DNA of 64,000 nucleotides from contig VJWM01000025.1 of NCBI GenBank assembly GCA_010909165.1, positions 186,001 through 250,000 on the forward strand. The letters are read 5' to 3'. Source of the DNA: Anthoceros angustus. Lineage: Eukaryota; Streptophyta; Anthocerotopsida; Anthocerotales; Anthocerotaceae. Of this stretch, positions 1 through 11,711 are shown piece by piece. Every line of letters starts with the position of its first letter. Position 1 is the stretch's first letter. A program made the translations under genes and the position numbers. The notes under the pieces were generated by a model. That model was not told the origin of the DNA, searched no databases, and was given only the letters and a program-made list of their open reading frames with translations.

Positions 1-580
1 GATACCCAAAGAGTGATTATGATTAGTGCTTGATGATACATCCTGAATTCCGTAGTAGCGATACGTCGCGATAGTATAGTACATGCGAAGTTTTGTGAAT
101 TTATATGTATTCTCGCTTAGAGCCACCTATAAAATGCGCATATAATTCATAAATCATGCGAGAATATAATGTGGCTAAGGACATTGTACATGCCACATGG
201 CAAGTTCACACATGTCGGAGAGAGGCATCAAAACCAATGGAAACCCGAAACCTTTAGATTCAAAATAAAAACTCCGAGCTCGCAGCTTCCAAAACGCAGA
301 CGCGGCGAACATGAGGGCAGACACGCCCAACACCACGACGACAAGACCAAGGAAACACCGACAAAACCCGGGTTACCGAGCCACACCGGGCCTTACCCCG
401 CACCTCATAACCGTTATAAGAATTGGTTGTCACAGTCTTCGTGTTACGAGGTTTATTACAGTTCTTAGGTCCGGCAGACCACATGCCTTGTGTAACAAAG
501 TCATTGTTTACGTAACAAGAAGGCAATATTCCGTAATACTGCAGCATAACAAACAACGCTGTTTCTAGTAGTGGGAGCGG
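1..580. other. No recognisable gene
   Basis: AT-rich for the first 160 bases, then mixed composition. The only ORFs are under 100 codons, overlap on both strands and resemble nothing I know. It may be a diverged upstream part of the retrotransposon whose integrase follows, but no reverse transcriptase or RNase H motif could be read. Confidence 0.4.
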
Positions 581-1830
581 ACGCAGGGGGCGGCCCTCTT
601 ATGCGGAGTTGGAACGGTACCTATGGGAGATGGAACTACCAAACGGACTGAACCGGGTCCAGCGGCAGGCCTTTGTGCACTACGCTCGCCCTTTTCGGCT
701 GTATAATGGTTGCATCTTTAAGGTGGGGCCGGACGGCGTGGAACGAAGGTACCCAACAAAGTGAGACGAGGTGGTAATAAAGGGATGCAAGGGACTAGGT
801 GGTGGACATTATGCAACAGCAGTCACCACCAAGAAAATCTTGAGGTCGATCGGTGGCCCACCATGTATGGGGAAACACACCAATTGTGAAGAAGTGTGAT
901 GCTTGTCATCGGGAAGCCGATTCCACAACAATGGCCGCTAGTGCCCATACTAGCACTAGCGCCTTTTGAGAAGTGGGGCATCGACTTGCTGGACCCATAT
1001 GCCCAACGACAGGCACACACAAAAGCGTACATCTTGGTGGCAACGGACCATCGCACTGTGGGTGGAAGGCGCCAACTAGAACGGACTCGCAAGCACGGTG
1101 GCCAAATTCCTCACGAAACATCATCACAAGGTACGGTGTCCGCTGTACCGGTAAGCGATAGGGGAACCATTTCAATGATGTGATAACCGCAATGACGGAC
1201 TATTTTGGCATCACACATCGAAACGCCCCTACAACCCAAGGCCAACGGATTGACGAGAAGACCAACGGACTTATCTCCGATCCTCAATAAGCTTACGGTT
1301 AACTATGCGCACGATCGATACAAAGCTACCATCGCCGGCGGGCCTTCGTAAGAGAGAAGGTAACTACGCAACAACTCAGACACTTCTATGGGCACTCACC
1401 GTTATGCCGGTAGAGTTTGAGGTGCCAACACTCCGAGTCATGATGGAGAGACGCTTAACGGATGAAGAAAGCCAACTGGAGCGCTTGCTAGGGTTTGTTC
1501 AAAGACACGGAGGGTGGAAGAGGCGCAAATAATGCAATCGGTGTAATCAACGCAATGTGGCATGACAAAGCGCCGGAATCGTGAGTATGTGAAGGAGGGA
1601 GATTTGGCCCTTTACGATGACCATATGCACTTTCCGGCAAACCCACCCACGGTGGATGGGACCTTACCAAGTGGTGTGTATACGCCAAATGGGTCCGCTC
1701 AGCGCTTGGATGGTGAATCGCCACCCGGTGAACGGGTGAAGAAGTATTTATGTGTTGGCGAGACGCCAATGAGAAGGGAGTATGTGGACTGGACTTCCCT
1801 TGGGGTTAAGAAATAAGTAGGGTTTTGTTT
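581..1830 (+). pseudogene. Ty3/gypsy retrotransposon integrase remnant
   Basis: Decayed integrase of a Ty3/gypsy (Metaviridae-type) retrotransposon, which would insert element cDNA into the chromosome. Reading across frameshifts gives the landmarks in order: a GGGHYA segment near 797 and a C-D-A-C-H motif near 897-910 (the HHCC zinc-binding domain); DLLDPYA near 984-1005 followed by AYILVATDH (first catalytic Asp region); VSDRGT near 1152-1170 (second Asp); DYFGITHRNA near 1197-1227; then the C-terminal part with VEFEVPTLRVMMERRLTDEE (about 1411-1470) and YVKEGDLALYDD (about 1585-1620). No single frame is open through the domain and the third catalytic residue region is disrupted, so it is a relic. 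The longest open parts are 1305-1532 and 1562-1816. Flanking LTRs were not identified. Confidence 0.8.
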
Positions 1831-3940
1831 TTCAGGTTGGAATAGTAAAATAAGGCGAAAAGGAGGAATAAGCACGGATGGCGCCCATCGCTCGAGTATA
1901 CTCCCGACCGGAGTGGGCAACGACTGACCACTATGGCGGCACCGACCACGGGTAACGGATAAGTCCGGACCCCACTCCGGTCAAAACAGATAAGTACGCC
2001 AGGAAAGTAACTTAGAAGTTGAGTCGTGAGGATGGACTGGCGGCGCCACGGAGCCCCGAGTGGAGGTGCATGCAGCAGCCAGACTGACCTGCTGTGGGCC
2101 GCAGGCAGTATTCACGCCCGCGACCCGCGCGCGGCGGCGAGCGCAGGCACGCGCGCAGAGCGGAGGCGCAAGGTCGAGTAAGCCATGCATCGTGCTACAG
2201 TGTGGAAGAGGCGCCTTCCCGCCCGCCGTTACTCCCAAGGCGCGTCAAGAGGAAGGTCATCACGCACCGAGACACCGCAGCCTTGCGCCCGCAACCCGCC
2301 TCGGGCGCTATCTCTTTGAGCGCCAAGCATCTTCGAGCGTGCTCACCGTCGGGTTGGAGCAAAACGCGGGCGAGAGGGCGATCGTGCCGACTCCGCCAGC
2401 CTACAAAGAACAAGGGAGAAGAAGGCGATGGCACCCAAAAGCTGGAGGTTTGGGAGCCATGGAACCTAGAGCGCAACATTGTGACCCGCGCATCCGGACT
2501 TTGGGCCCCGGGCCGAGGAAGCGGGGAATTAGTCGAGGAGTGGCACCGGATGTGTTCCAGTTCGACGCTCGGCCATACCGTCCGGAGTTCGCCGAAGATG
2601 TTGGGGCGGCCAACAAGGAGGTTCGGTCCAAGAACCTCCGGAGGACCCGAGGCGATGGACCTTGAGGTCCCGAGGGCGGCCTACAACCGCCCAAAGGAGG
2701 AAGAAGGGGCGTGGTCCGCAGCCCCTCAAGGCGAAGGAAAGATAGGGCGCAACGCGGCGAGCCGAGGCTCGAACGCAGGACAACCAACGGTTGATATCCG
2801 ACCGCCGACAAAGTAAGGGCGGTAGCCGGATCATTGTCCATTGAACTCGCCACCAAGGTGGATCACCTTGGTGATAACTGCTGGTATTCTCGCATGCGCC
2901 AGGCCGGGGAAGAGGGCGGACGGGGAAGGATTATCTTCGCCTGCTCCCAGAGGCCCGAAGGGAGCGAGAAGCCTCGCCACCGGGCCCCCCGATCCATGTA
3001 TGGGGACATTTCGAGCTCAAGGAGGGAGAGCTGAGCGGCGCCCGGAAGGGAGGCCCCGCCGAAGTGGAGCGTGCAAGGGCGCCCGAGGTGGGGGGGCACC
3101 CCAAGGCCAAACGACCCGGAGGAGGACGACCGAGGGATTCCGACCCATACGTCTGAACGGACCCTCACCACCTGTGGAAGTATGGGAGGAATCCCCCCTC
3201 CTCCCCGGTGCCCTCCGAGCACCACGCAGCAGGAGGCGGCCCCGACTCCACCACAACCAGTCACCGAGCTCACGGACCAAGGAACCGAAGAGGCGCAAGA
3301 CCACTACCAACGCAAAGACCTCGTGACGGTGCCTTCTACCCGTGGCAAGAAGTGGCAAGAGGCGGTAAGGAGGGCAAAGGGACGCCGAAGGAGGAGGTCA
3401 CCGGGCAGCAGCACTGAGGGCCCCTGCCTCCGCTGTGAAGAGGCAAAAGGGCTCCCCTGACCCCTCACCTCCTCCGAGCCCCGTGAGAAAGAGGGCAAAG
3501 GAACCGCGCCAAGGGCCAAGGAGGGTGAAGCTCGACTCCAAGACTCGTGACCTAAGGGTCCCGATTAGGTCCGAGAACCACCCGACCCGATCAAGGTATG
3601 GAGGTCCTTGGCGGATCTGAAATGCCCGCCTCCCACTACGGACTTTGTGGGAGCCTCACTCTGGCCGTGGAAGAAACACTGGTCCTGCCACCATGGAGAT
3701 GTTTTGGGGTCTCTCGGATGGCCGAGAAGACCCAGGAGGTAGAAGCCACCCGGAGGCGATGGTGCTCCTCCAGTGAGCAGCTGGAGGGGCCCAGAGGCAA
3801 GGAGGAAGGTCAAGCTCGGCCGATTGAGGAAGGGAAACGCAGGAGGCCGAGAGGGAAGTCCGTCCATCCGACAGATCGACTAAATTCCTTCACCGGGTGA
3901 GCAAAAGCAGGCTGGAGGCCCAAGCACGGAAGACCTCCGC
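1831..3940. other. GC-rich retroelement-like spacer
   Basis: High-GC, purine-biased stretch following the integrase remnant. Long ORFs occur on both strands (for example 2060-2665 and 2094-2816 plus, 2401-2856 minus), but they overlap each other, are Arg/Pro/Gly-rich and show no domain I recognise. This is the expected result of few AT-rich stop codons. It may be the 3' part of the element or an inserted second element. Confidence 0.4.
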
Positions 3941-3944
3941 AGCG

Positions 3945-4310
3945 AGGGAGTAGCGCAGCAGGAGGCAGAGGAGGCCCGGGCGCAAGCGGAGAAGGCTCGT
4001 GGCCTGGCGGAGGCGGCCCGACTGGACCAGCGCCAAATGGGCGAAGCTCAGGTGAAGGCAGCAAGGGAGGCGAGGCCGCTAAGACTGACCGGGATCACTA
4101 TCGGCGTGATCGGAACCGGTGGAGGGAGACGGCAGGGATAGCTGCGGCTAACCTGAAGAAGGAGCAGGAGGCGGCAGAGCAGGTGCGGGCCAGCCATGCC
4201 GAGGAGGAGGAAGCACGCGGCAAGGAGATGGAGGATCTCCTGAGGTGGAACGCGCGTGAGATGGAAGACCGCAAGGAGACTCGAGTCAGCCCAAACTACC
4301 ATTGAGAGGA
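3945..4310 (+). pseudogene. Coiled-coil protein remnant
   Basis: The plus strand reads as a charged Ala/Glu/Arg helix typical of coiled coils: 'QQEAEEARAQAEKARGLAEA' at about 3957, a frame change near 4075, then 'IAAANLKKEQEAAEQVRASH' at about 4138 and 'EEEEARGKEMEDLLRW'. The reading frame is broken once and stops near 4305. Coiled-coil ORFs of this kind occur in gag-proximal or accessory ORFs of large plant retrotransposons, but I see no zinc knuckle or protease motif next to it, so that assignment is inference from the surroundings. Confidence 0.4.
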
Positions 4311-5123
4311 ATGGTAGTCTGGCGTGATCGCGATCACGAACGAGAAATAGAGCTCCACTGCTGGGACGGAGGAAGACGGCGATGGAACAGGAGCAGGACG
4401 CCGCCGAAATGGAGAAGGACTCGGCGAGGCCCGGACGGGCAGAGTTGCCCCACCTGGAGAGGAGATGGCGGAGTTAACGGCCAGAATGAACGGAGGAGCG
4501 AGAGCACTGGACGCAAAAAGAAGCCGTCCGGGCTGAGAAGGCGGAAGGGGAACGCCGCTGGCGGGCGGGTAAGCTAGCAGCCGAGCGAAACGACGGGAGC
4601 CGGAGCAGAGCAGCCGGGCGGCCGCAGGAGGTGACCGAGGCCTTGTAGCCTCGCGACACGCCCCACCACAAAGGTGGAGGTGGTCAACAAGCCGCAAAGA
4701 CGCCTCCGAACAATGGCGGGAGTATCGGGTGCCCGGCACACGTGGAAGAGGCAATTCAAAGAAGTTGATTCGATTTTGCTTACCACGCCGAGCTCCTTAA
4801 GACATTGGCTCCCCAACGCCTCAAATAGACGGACCTCGGAAGGCTAAGGGATGAAGGGCACGGGACAAAGACGGGACTCTAGTGGCCCCTGCTTGGAGAC
4901 GACGGAGTGGGGAGAAGAGCATCAAGAGGAGGACGCGCCGATACAACGAATCCGGTAAGTCCGCCGCAACCCGCCGGAAGATAGAGGCGGGGCCTTGAAG
5001 GAGGAGGAAGGAGGAGCCAACCGACCCAAGACAAGGGTCGGGAAGGGATGAGGACCCAGTGCAGAGGTCCGGGCAGTAAGGGGTCCCGGAGAGACCGGAC
5101 CGAGGTCCGGACTCGAGGGCAGG
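4311..5123. other. GC-rich sequence without recognised gene
   Basis: Continues the purine-rich composition of the coiled-coil remnant. The ORFs here (4296-4754 and 4821-5168 minus, 4302-4577 plus) are low-complexity and mutually overlapping. Nothing could be assigned. Confidence 0.4.
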
Positions 5124-5356
5124 GAGGAGTCCCCTTGACTTACCGCTGGGGAGCAGAGGTGGTCTCACCGGAGGGGACCCATGGGGAACCAGGGGAAACG
5201 ACGACTGTGGTAACGGCGGCCGCCGATCGCCGCCAGCCCAACCTCGGCTGTGATTCCGGAAGAGGAAGGGGTCTCACCGCGGATCATCCGATTGCGCGCC
5301 AGAATCGTGCCGGAGATTGGGCCACCAATCCCAGGCGGAACCCGGGACCTTCCTAG

Positions 5357-8300
5357 CCCTACTAGAAATGGCAGCCCATGAAGGGCCATTGTTGCAATTT
5401 TATGTTACACTTTCAAATTGCAACAAGCTATGTAGGCTTGGTATTAAGTTTGACACTATTCCCTTCTCATTTTGTCACCATCTTAACACGAACTGACTCT
5501 CCTCATCACCTCACCCTCCTAAGTACACCTCTCTCTCTCACAAGCATTGTTTATGATTTCAAACATATACTATGCAAACTATGTTATGAGTCCTTTGTTA
5601 CAATTTCATGTAACACTTTCCATTTGGAACACTCATTAAGTTAGTTGGCTTGGTGTTAAGTTTGTGATACTCTTCTCCACCTTCTCTCACCATCTTAACA
5701 ACATGCAAGTGGTCTTGACCTTACACCTCACCATTAAGAGCTTAGCATTAAGTTTGTTGGCTTGGTGTTAAGTTTGTGATTTTCTTCTCACCTTCTCTCA
5801 CCATCTTAACAACTCGCCTTTGGTCTCTCCTTTCACCTCACACTCCTAGTTAATGCTCCAAAGTATGACACCCATTTTATAATTTTTCCCTCTTTGTGTT
5901 GCAACATGTGTTCCCCTCTCACGCTATTATTTTATTCTTCCCTCTTGCTTTTCCTACATGATGAGAACCAGAACTCTATCTCTCCCTGTGGTTGTCATTC
6001 TCTTTCCATTTTGCCTCCTTTGCATAGCTATGCATTTATAATCTACCTTCCTCTTCAATGCACCCTTGTGTCCACATCCGGTTTTGTTTTTAAGCTCCAC
6101 ATACACAATTGAAAACTCTTGTTTTACGATTATGTATAGTAGGATTCTAGATTATTTATATGTCTATCTATATATGGTTTGCAGCCCACTTGTTGTGTAT
6201 ATTCCTATATATATATTGAAATACGTATTTATGTATATATATATATGTATTTATACTTGTATATACTTGTAACCTAAACATAATATTATTTACCTATGTC
6301 TAAGTTCGTGCGAGGCTCACTCTACGACGGAGGCGGGAGAGGAGGAGGAGGAGAGGAGGAGGAAGAGGAGAGGGAGGAGGAAAAGGGGAGAGGGGAGAGG
6401 TAGAGGAGGAGGAGGAGGAGGAGGAGGCGAGAGGAAGGAGGAGGAGGGGGAAAGCGAAAGGACAGAGGGGAGATTATAAGGAGGAGGAGGGAAGATGGAA
6501 AGAAGAGGAGCAAGAGGAGGGGAGAAGGAGGAAGAGGAGGGGAGATGGAGGAGGAGGGGAGAGGAAAGGAAGAGGAGGAGGCCCGTTCCATGTGATTTCC
6601 GCCTCAAATTTTCGATAACTAGTGTGACACTGACGTTGGTGAAGGGATGGTGGCGGGATCACGGTACAGCCAAAAGCGATCTTGTACTTGCAGAGCATTG
6701 CAAGGTCGCCAAGACTTGTTCCAATCGTGATTTCCTCTCAAATTTTCAGTCAGCTAACTAGCTAGTGTGATTTGATGTTAGACAAGGAGGCAAGGAGGAA
6801 AAGGGGAGAGGGATCGAGGTAGAGGAGGAGGAGGAGGAGGAGGAGGAGGAGGAGGAGGAGGGAGGCGAGAGGGAAGGAGGAGGAGGAAAGCGAAGGATGA
6901 GGGGAGATTATAAGGAGGAGGAGGAAGATGGAAAAGAAGAGGAGCAAGAGGAGGGGAGAGGGGAAGAGGAGGGGGAGATGGGAAGGAGGAGGAGGGGAGA
7001 GGAAAGGAAGAGGAGGCCCGTTCCATGCCGTGATTTCCGTCAAATTTTCAGCCGATGCGTAACGGGTGACACACGTTGGTGAAGGGATGGTGGCGGGCGG
7101 GATCACGTGTACAGCAGAGATCTTGTGCTTGCAGAGCATTGCAAGGTCAGGCCAAGACTTGTTCCAATCGCGTGATTTCCTCAAATTTTCAGCAGAACTA
7201 GCTAGTGTGATTTGATGTTAGACAAGGCAAAAGGAGGAAAAGGGGAGAGGGATCCGAGGTAGAGGAGGAGGAGGAGGAGGAGGAGGAGGAGGAGGAGAGG
7301 AGGAGAGGGAAGGAGGAGGAGGGGAAAGCGAAAGGACAGGAGGGGAGATTATAAGGAGGAGGAGGAAGATGGAAAAGAAGAGGAGCAAGAGGAGGGGAGA
7401 GGGAGGAAGAGGAGGGGAGATGGGAAGGAGGAGGAGGGGAGAGGGAAAGGAAGAGGAGGAGGCCCGCTCCATGCCGTGATTTCCGCCTCAAATTTTCACC
7501 GATGCGAACCAGTGACACGACGCTGGTGAAGGGATGGGTGGCGGGATCACGCAACACCGCAAGCATCTTGTACTTGCGAGCATTGCAAGGTCGTGCCAAG
7601 ACTTGTTCCAATCGTGATTTCCTCTCAAATTTTCATCAATTAACTAGCTAGTGTGATTTGATGTTAGACAAGGCGATAGGCAAGGAGGAAAAGGGGAGAG
7701 GGATCCGAGGTAGAGGAGGAGGAGGAGGAGGAGGAGGAGGAGAGAGGAGGAGAGGGAAGGAGGAGGAGGGAAAGGAAGGAGGACAGGAGAGGGGAGAGGA
7801 GAGGGGAGATTATAAGGAGGAGGAGGAAGATGGAAAAGAAGAGGAGCAAGAGGAGGGGAGAGGGGAGGAAGAGGAGGGGAGATGGGAAGGAGGAGGAGGG
7901 GAGAGGAGGAAGAGGGAGGGCCCATGCCGTGATTTCAAAGATGCTCGCCGTGATTTCCGTCTCAAATTTTCACGATGCGTAACCAGTGACACGACATTGG
8001 TGAAGGGATGGTGGGGGATCACACAAGCGATCTTGTACTTGCAGAGGCAAGGTCGTGCCAAGACTGCTCCAATCGTGATTTCCTCAAATTTTCAATTGAT
8101 GCGTAACTAGCTAGTGTGATTTGATGTTAGAAGCGATAGTAGCATGGCGGGGTGTCTCGTACATGTACAATCGCAAGTAGTTGCAAGGTCGTGCCAAGAC
8201 CCATTCCATGTCGTTATTTCCTATCTCAAATTTTCAGATGCGTAACTGCACTATGATGTGAAGTTAGGAAGGCGATGGAAGAATGGGGTCTCATGTACAT

Positions 8301-9341
8301 GTATAGTCGCAAGGTGAGGCCAAGACCCATTCCATGTGATTTCCTACCTCAAAATTTTATTTGATGCGTAACAGACCGTGATGTGACATTAGAGAAGGCG
8401 ATGTAGGTGGTCTTGGGTGAATAGGGAGTGACAAGGCCGGTGCACGGTAGGAGGGACGTGTTTGGAGGGCTGATCCGGTGTCAGAAAGCACAAAGAAGGG
8501 CGAGTGTACCGTCACCAGCAATGCATGTGTGAGTGTGGACAAAGGAAAACAACGCAAGGGAGTGGAAGAGGGGTGGCGTGAGGGAGGATAGGAGTGGAGC
8601 AACCAACAGCCATGGTCAAGGCAAGGGCAAAAAGGCGGAATGATATGAGGCGGTTGTCTAGGGGAGAGAGAAGGAGGAGGACTTGAGCCAAACAACCCCA
8701 TGCCGCAAGATAGCAAACATGGGTCCGCGTAGCACAAACTCAGAGGCAAAAAGGCACCGAGTGCTCAAGGACAAACCGGTAAACGATCGTGGAGTACAAA
8801 GTATGTACGTTATCCGTGTGACGATATGCTTATTTTATACAAAATAGAATATGACCGTATATCACGTGAAATTACCATAGTATATGTCACCATGAATAAT
8901 ATGTATTTAAGAATGTATTCATACGTATTTATGTATTTATGTATGTATGAATACATGTATTTATGTATGTGTATTCATACAGTATCGGGAACTACTAAGT
9001 AAAACTAGGTATTCCATAGGGTAATAGTAGTAAAAGGAGGAAGGTAGATGGGAGGAGGTTTGGTACCAAGCCTCCAAAAGTGTTACAAGACTTTTCTTGT
9101 AACACTTTATATGTTGCAATCTTGTTGCAATCTTGAGAGAGGACAAAAGCACCTCTCACTTCATCTCAACATAATTGCAACACCATTGCAACATGGTTGC
9201 AACAAACTCCGTTTGGTTTCCAAGCCAAAGTGTAACAAGAGGCCCAGTGTTACATGACCCCAAAATTGCAACATAAGTGTTACATCCAGGGTCCAAATCT
9301 TAACATAAAAGTGTAACATGGGCTGCCATTTCTAGTAGGGC
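5357..9341. mobile_element. Non-autonomous TIR element (CACTA-like), copy A
   Basis: The ends are inverted repeats: CCCTACTAGAAATGGCAGCCC at 5357-5377 and its reverse complement ending at 9341. The outer motif differs at one base from the CACTACTAGAAA-type ends of plant CACTA (En/Spm) transposons. Internal to both ends are many short words such as TGTTACA, TTGCAAC and CTTAACA in both orientations (5390-5480 and 9085-9320), like the subterminal transposase-binding repeats of En/Spm elements. Flanking trinucleotides TAG and CAG would be an imperfect 3-bp target duplication. No transposase ORF is present; the interior is AT-rich sequence plus the GGA satellite, so mobility would need a transposase from elsewhere. 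The superfamily is inference. Confidence 0.65.
6320..8400. repeat. Purine-rich satellite, about 440-bp period, copy A
   Basis: Four units, each with 240-280 bp of almost pure purine (GGA/GAG runs plus the shared word 'ggggagattataaggaggag') followed by about 180 bp of mixed sequence containing 'caaattttca' and ending in 'tagctagtgtgatttgatgttaga'. Unit ends lie near 6780, 7222, 7668 and 8131. Two shorter derived units lacking the purine block follow to about 8400. The minus strand is polypyrimidine, which yields long spurious Ser/Pro/Leu ORFs. Confidence 0.85.
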
Positions 9342-10280
9342 AGCCCCACCGCCGACGAAGGAGATAGGAGGGGAGGAATAGGATGGTAGGCGGCCGATTA
9401 GGGCGTAGTGAGCTGGCCACGGCCTGTAATAAAGGCGCCGACCTCCGGGCGTAGTATAAGATAAGAGGGCCGAGGCCTAAGTAAAGTATCTTCTCTTGGT
9501 GTTGATGCGTTCTTGCACCCTTGCGTCTTCTTGCTAACGAGTCCCGAGTCATCGTAACTAACCCCGGGAGGCCGATCAGGTTACGTGAGACCCTAACGTG
9601 TTGTGGTGTGTGTGGAAGGGTGACTGGGACCGGCTCGCCCATAGCCGCCCGCTAACGGACCGAATGTGAGCCGGAGGACTCGGGAGGGCGAGAGCCCGGA
9701 CCGGAAGGCCGCGAACGACGGAGGAGGTCCGTGTAGCCCAGCTTTTCCCTAAGGCCGATAAGTGTAGTGTGAGTGGAGAGAGGAGCGGACTAGAGGTGCG
9801 AGTAGAACGTGAACGCACGGACGCAACGGGTCCCTAAACGCGTTTGGCCACACCGGCCCGTCAGGAACGTTGCGAGTAGTTAGATGCAACGATGAATGCG
9901 TTAAGCGAACGGACGCAAAGTGAAGTAAGAATCGAAATGGGCGCGAACGGAGCTATCATCCCTTGGAACGGACTCCTTCCAACGACACGGATCAGGCGCG
10001 CTTACCGGCCTTCGAAGTCGCTACCACGGTGTGTGTAAAGCCATAACTCTCGAGACCTCGCCGGAAGTGGTGACAACCGGGGCGCAGCGCCCGTGGTGGG
10101 TGCCGGCTGGTTGAATCAACCGCGGTGGTGAACGCACTCGCGGTGGTTGGGATCTCCACGGTGCTTTACGTAGGGTAAGATCGGGTTGTGGTAGGTCTAG
10201 GACCGTAGTTTAGAACATCTTGACACAAAACCATTCCCTTGGGATCGAATCCTAGGACTATAACGACATAGAGGGTAATG
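9342..10280 (+). other. LTR-like block, unit A
   Basis: Downstream of the TIR element lies sequence with promoter- and leader-like landmarks: a TATA-like 'agtataagataagagg' near 9450, then a CT-rich leader, and near 10225-10260 'ccattcccttgggatcgaat', a phrase resembling the end of LTRs in plant gypsy elements. I could not fix LTR ends, a primer-binding site or a target duplication, so this is a tentative reading. The same block recurs at 15661-16620. Confidence 0.3.
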
Positions 10281-10317
10281 TGGCCTCTTTGCGCCTTTGG
10301 GACGCAGAAACCCCATT

Positions 10318-10540
10318 CCACAGCAGCCACATACCAAATTCCGACAGGCTAATGGCTACAAAGACTCTCTCTGGCCAACAGCTGGTGTAGAGTGCCACCC
10401 TACCATGGCCAGCTGTTGTCGCGCAGGGTACAGAAGGTATCAACCATGCTGTATGAAACCGACGCTCTTATGTTTGGTTTTAAGTAGGCAGCCACATACC
10501 AAATTCCGACAGGCTATTGGCTACAAAGACTCTCTTATGA
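10318..10540. repeat. 54-bp direct repeat pair
   Basis: The segment 'cagccacataccaaattccg' and its continuation to 'ggctacaaagactctct' occurs at about 10318-10371 and again at about 10487-10540, separated by about 115 bp. The same pair is found in unit B at about 16678 and 16829, so it predates the large duplication. Confidence 0.8.
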
Positions 10541-10589
10541 GATATTTTGTCCGAGTTTCTAATGCCTTGCACAATTCTCGGTGACATCT

Positions 10590-11300
10590 TTTGTGAGAGG
10601 TGTCCCAAGGGTCCCAAAGCATCAATGTCCCAAACTTTTCACAACTTCTTAGGTTCTAAAATTAGCAACATTCACAAAGACAACATTTAGTTTAAAATGG
10701 CCACGTGACGAATATATGTGGATCATACCATATACTCTAGATAAATACAATAGATAAAACCATAGAATAAAGAAACACACGGCATAAAATATAAAAGTTC
10801 TCCTGGACATTTTAGAATTCTAGCCATTATTACAAAGGACTTGCGCAATAAGAAGCCTTGCATGAGAGGCGTGCGGCCCTGGATCTAGTTTAGTAAGTTG
10901 TAAGTAGTGGTGGTAAGGCTTAGCTTAGGAACATCATAAATTTGAAGGGGGGAATATGCTCGATGGGGTTTTTGTGAATAACTGAAGAGGGTTGGTGATG
11001 GGTCTAAAAGATGTGGGTTCAGCTATTGTGGAAACTAAAGCGAAAAAAAAGGGTCCGCCTCTGATCATACGAGTTTTCCGTTGGTATATATGACTGCCGA
11101 AGGGTGACCCAATTCCCTACACCGCTTTGTTTCGCCAAAACAATACCCACAATGCACACCTTTTGCCGGTCAGCAATACACACATTCGCGATTCCAACGC
11201 CACTATGGAAGGGTCATGAAATCATGACAGTGTTCAATCCATAAAACAAAATTGTGGGGAAGAAAATTTCGCTTGCTCGGTTTAATGTGTGATCCTTCTA
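10590..11300. other. AT-rich sequence without recognised gene
   Basis: AT-rich stretch present in both duplicated units (second copy about 16920-17640). No ORF over 70 codons has recognisable features. It is the best-conserved part of the duplication, useful for measuring divergence between the copies. Confidence 0.5.
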
Positions 11301-11711
11301 TTATTAGACAGGTGAGGCAGGAGGCGGCGCTGGCGGCGCCTCCCCGGCCTCGCAGTGTAGAGGGGCACATGCAACATGTTTGCTATCCACTTGGGCACCG
11401 CCTCGGAGAATGAAGTGGAACATGTGGTACGGCGTGGCATGTTGCGAGGGGCGCGCGCTGCCGCCCTCGCCCGGACTGTGAAGAAGGAGGAGTCCCCTTC
11501 ACTTACGCTGGGGAGCGGTGGCCCCTACCTGACGGGACCCGTGCCGGGGAACGACGTAGGTACCCGCTGCCGACCGCCGCCGTAGCCCAACCTCGGCTGT
11601 GATTCCGGAAGAGGAAGGGGTCTCGCCGCGATCATCCGATTAGCGCCCAGAACCTGGCCGGGAGATTGGGGCCACCAATCCCGAGGCGAACCCGGGACCT
11701 TCCCAAAATTT

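Larger units (their letters stand above)
5124..11483. repeat. 6.35-kb tandem duplication, unit A
   Basis: First of two head-to-tail copies. It starts at a word beginning GGAGGAGTCCCCTT (about 5124), repeated at about 11484. The copies can be followed through every landmark: the 'cctcggctgtgattccggaa' block (5240 and 11590), the inverted-repeat element (5357 and 11712), the GGA satellite (6320 and 12660), the LTR-like block (9342 and 15661), a 54-bp internal direct repeat (10318 and 16676) and an AT-rich tail (10590 and 16920). The join at about 11484 is direct, with no spacer. Confidence 0.85.

Noticed and set aside
2060-2856. ORFs of 150-240 codons on both strands
   Set aside because: Mutually overlapping, GC-driven, with no domain or family resemblance.
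6317-7611. Long minus-strand ORFs rich in Ser, Pro and Leu (also 12650-14270)
   Set aside because: They are translations of the polypyrimidine strand of the (GGA)n satellite; composition and repetition explain the open frames.
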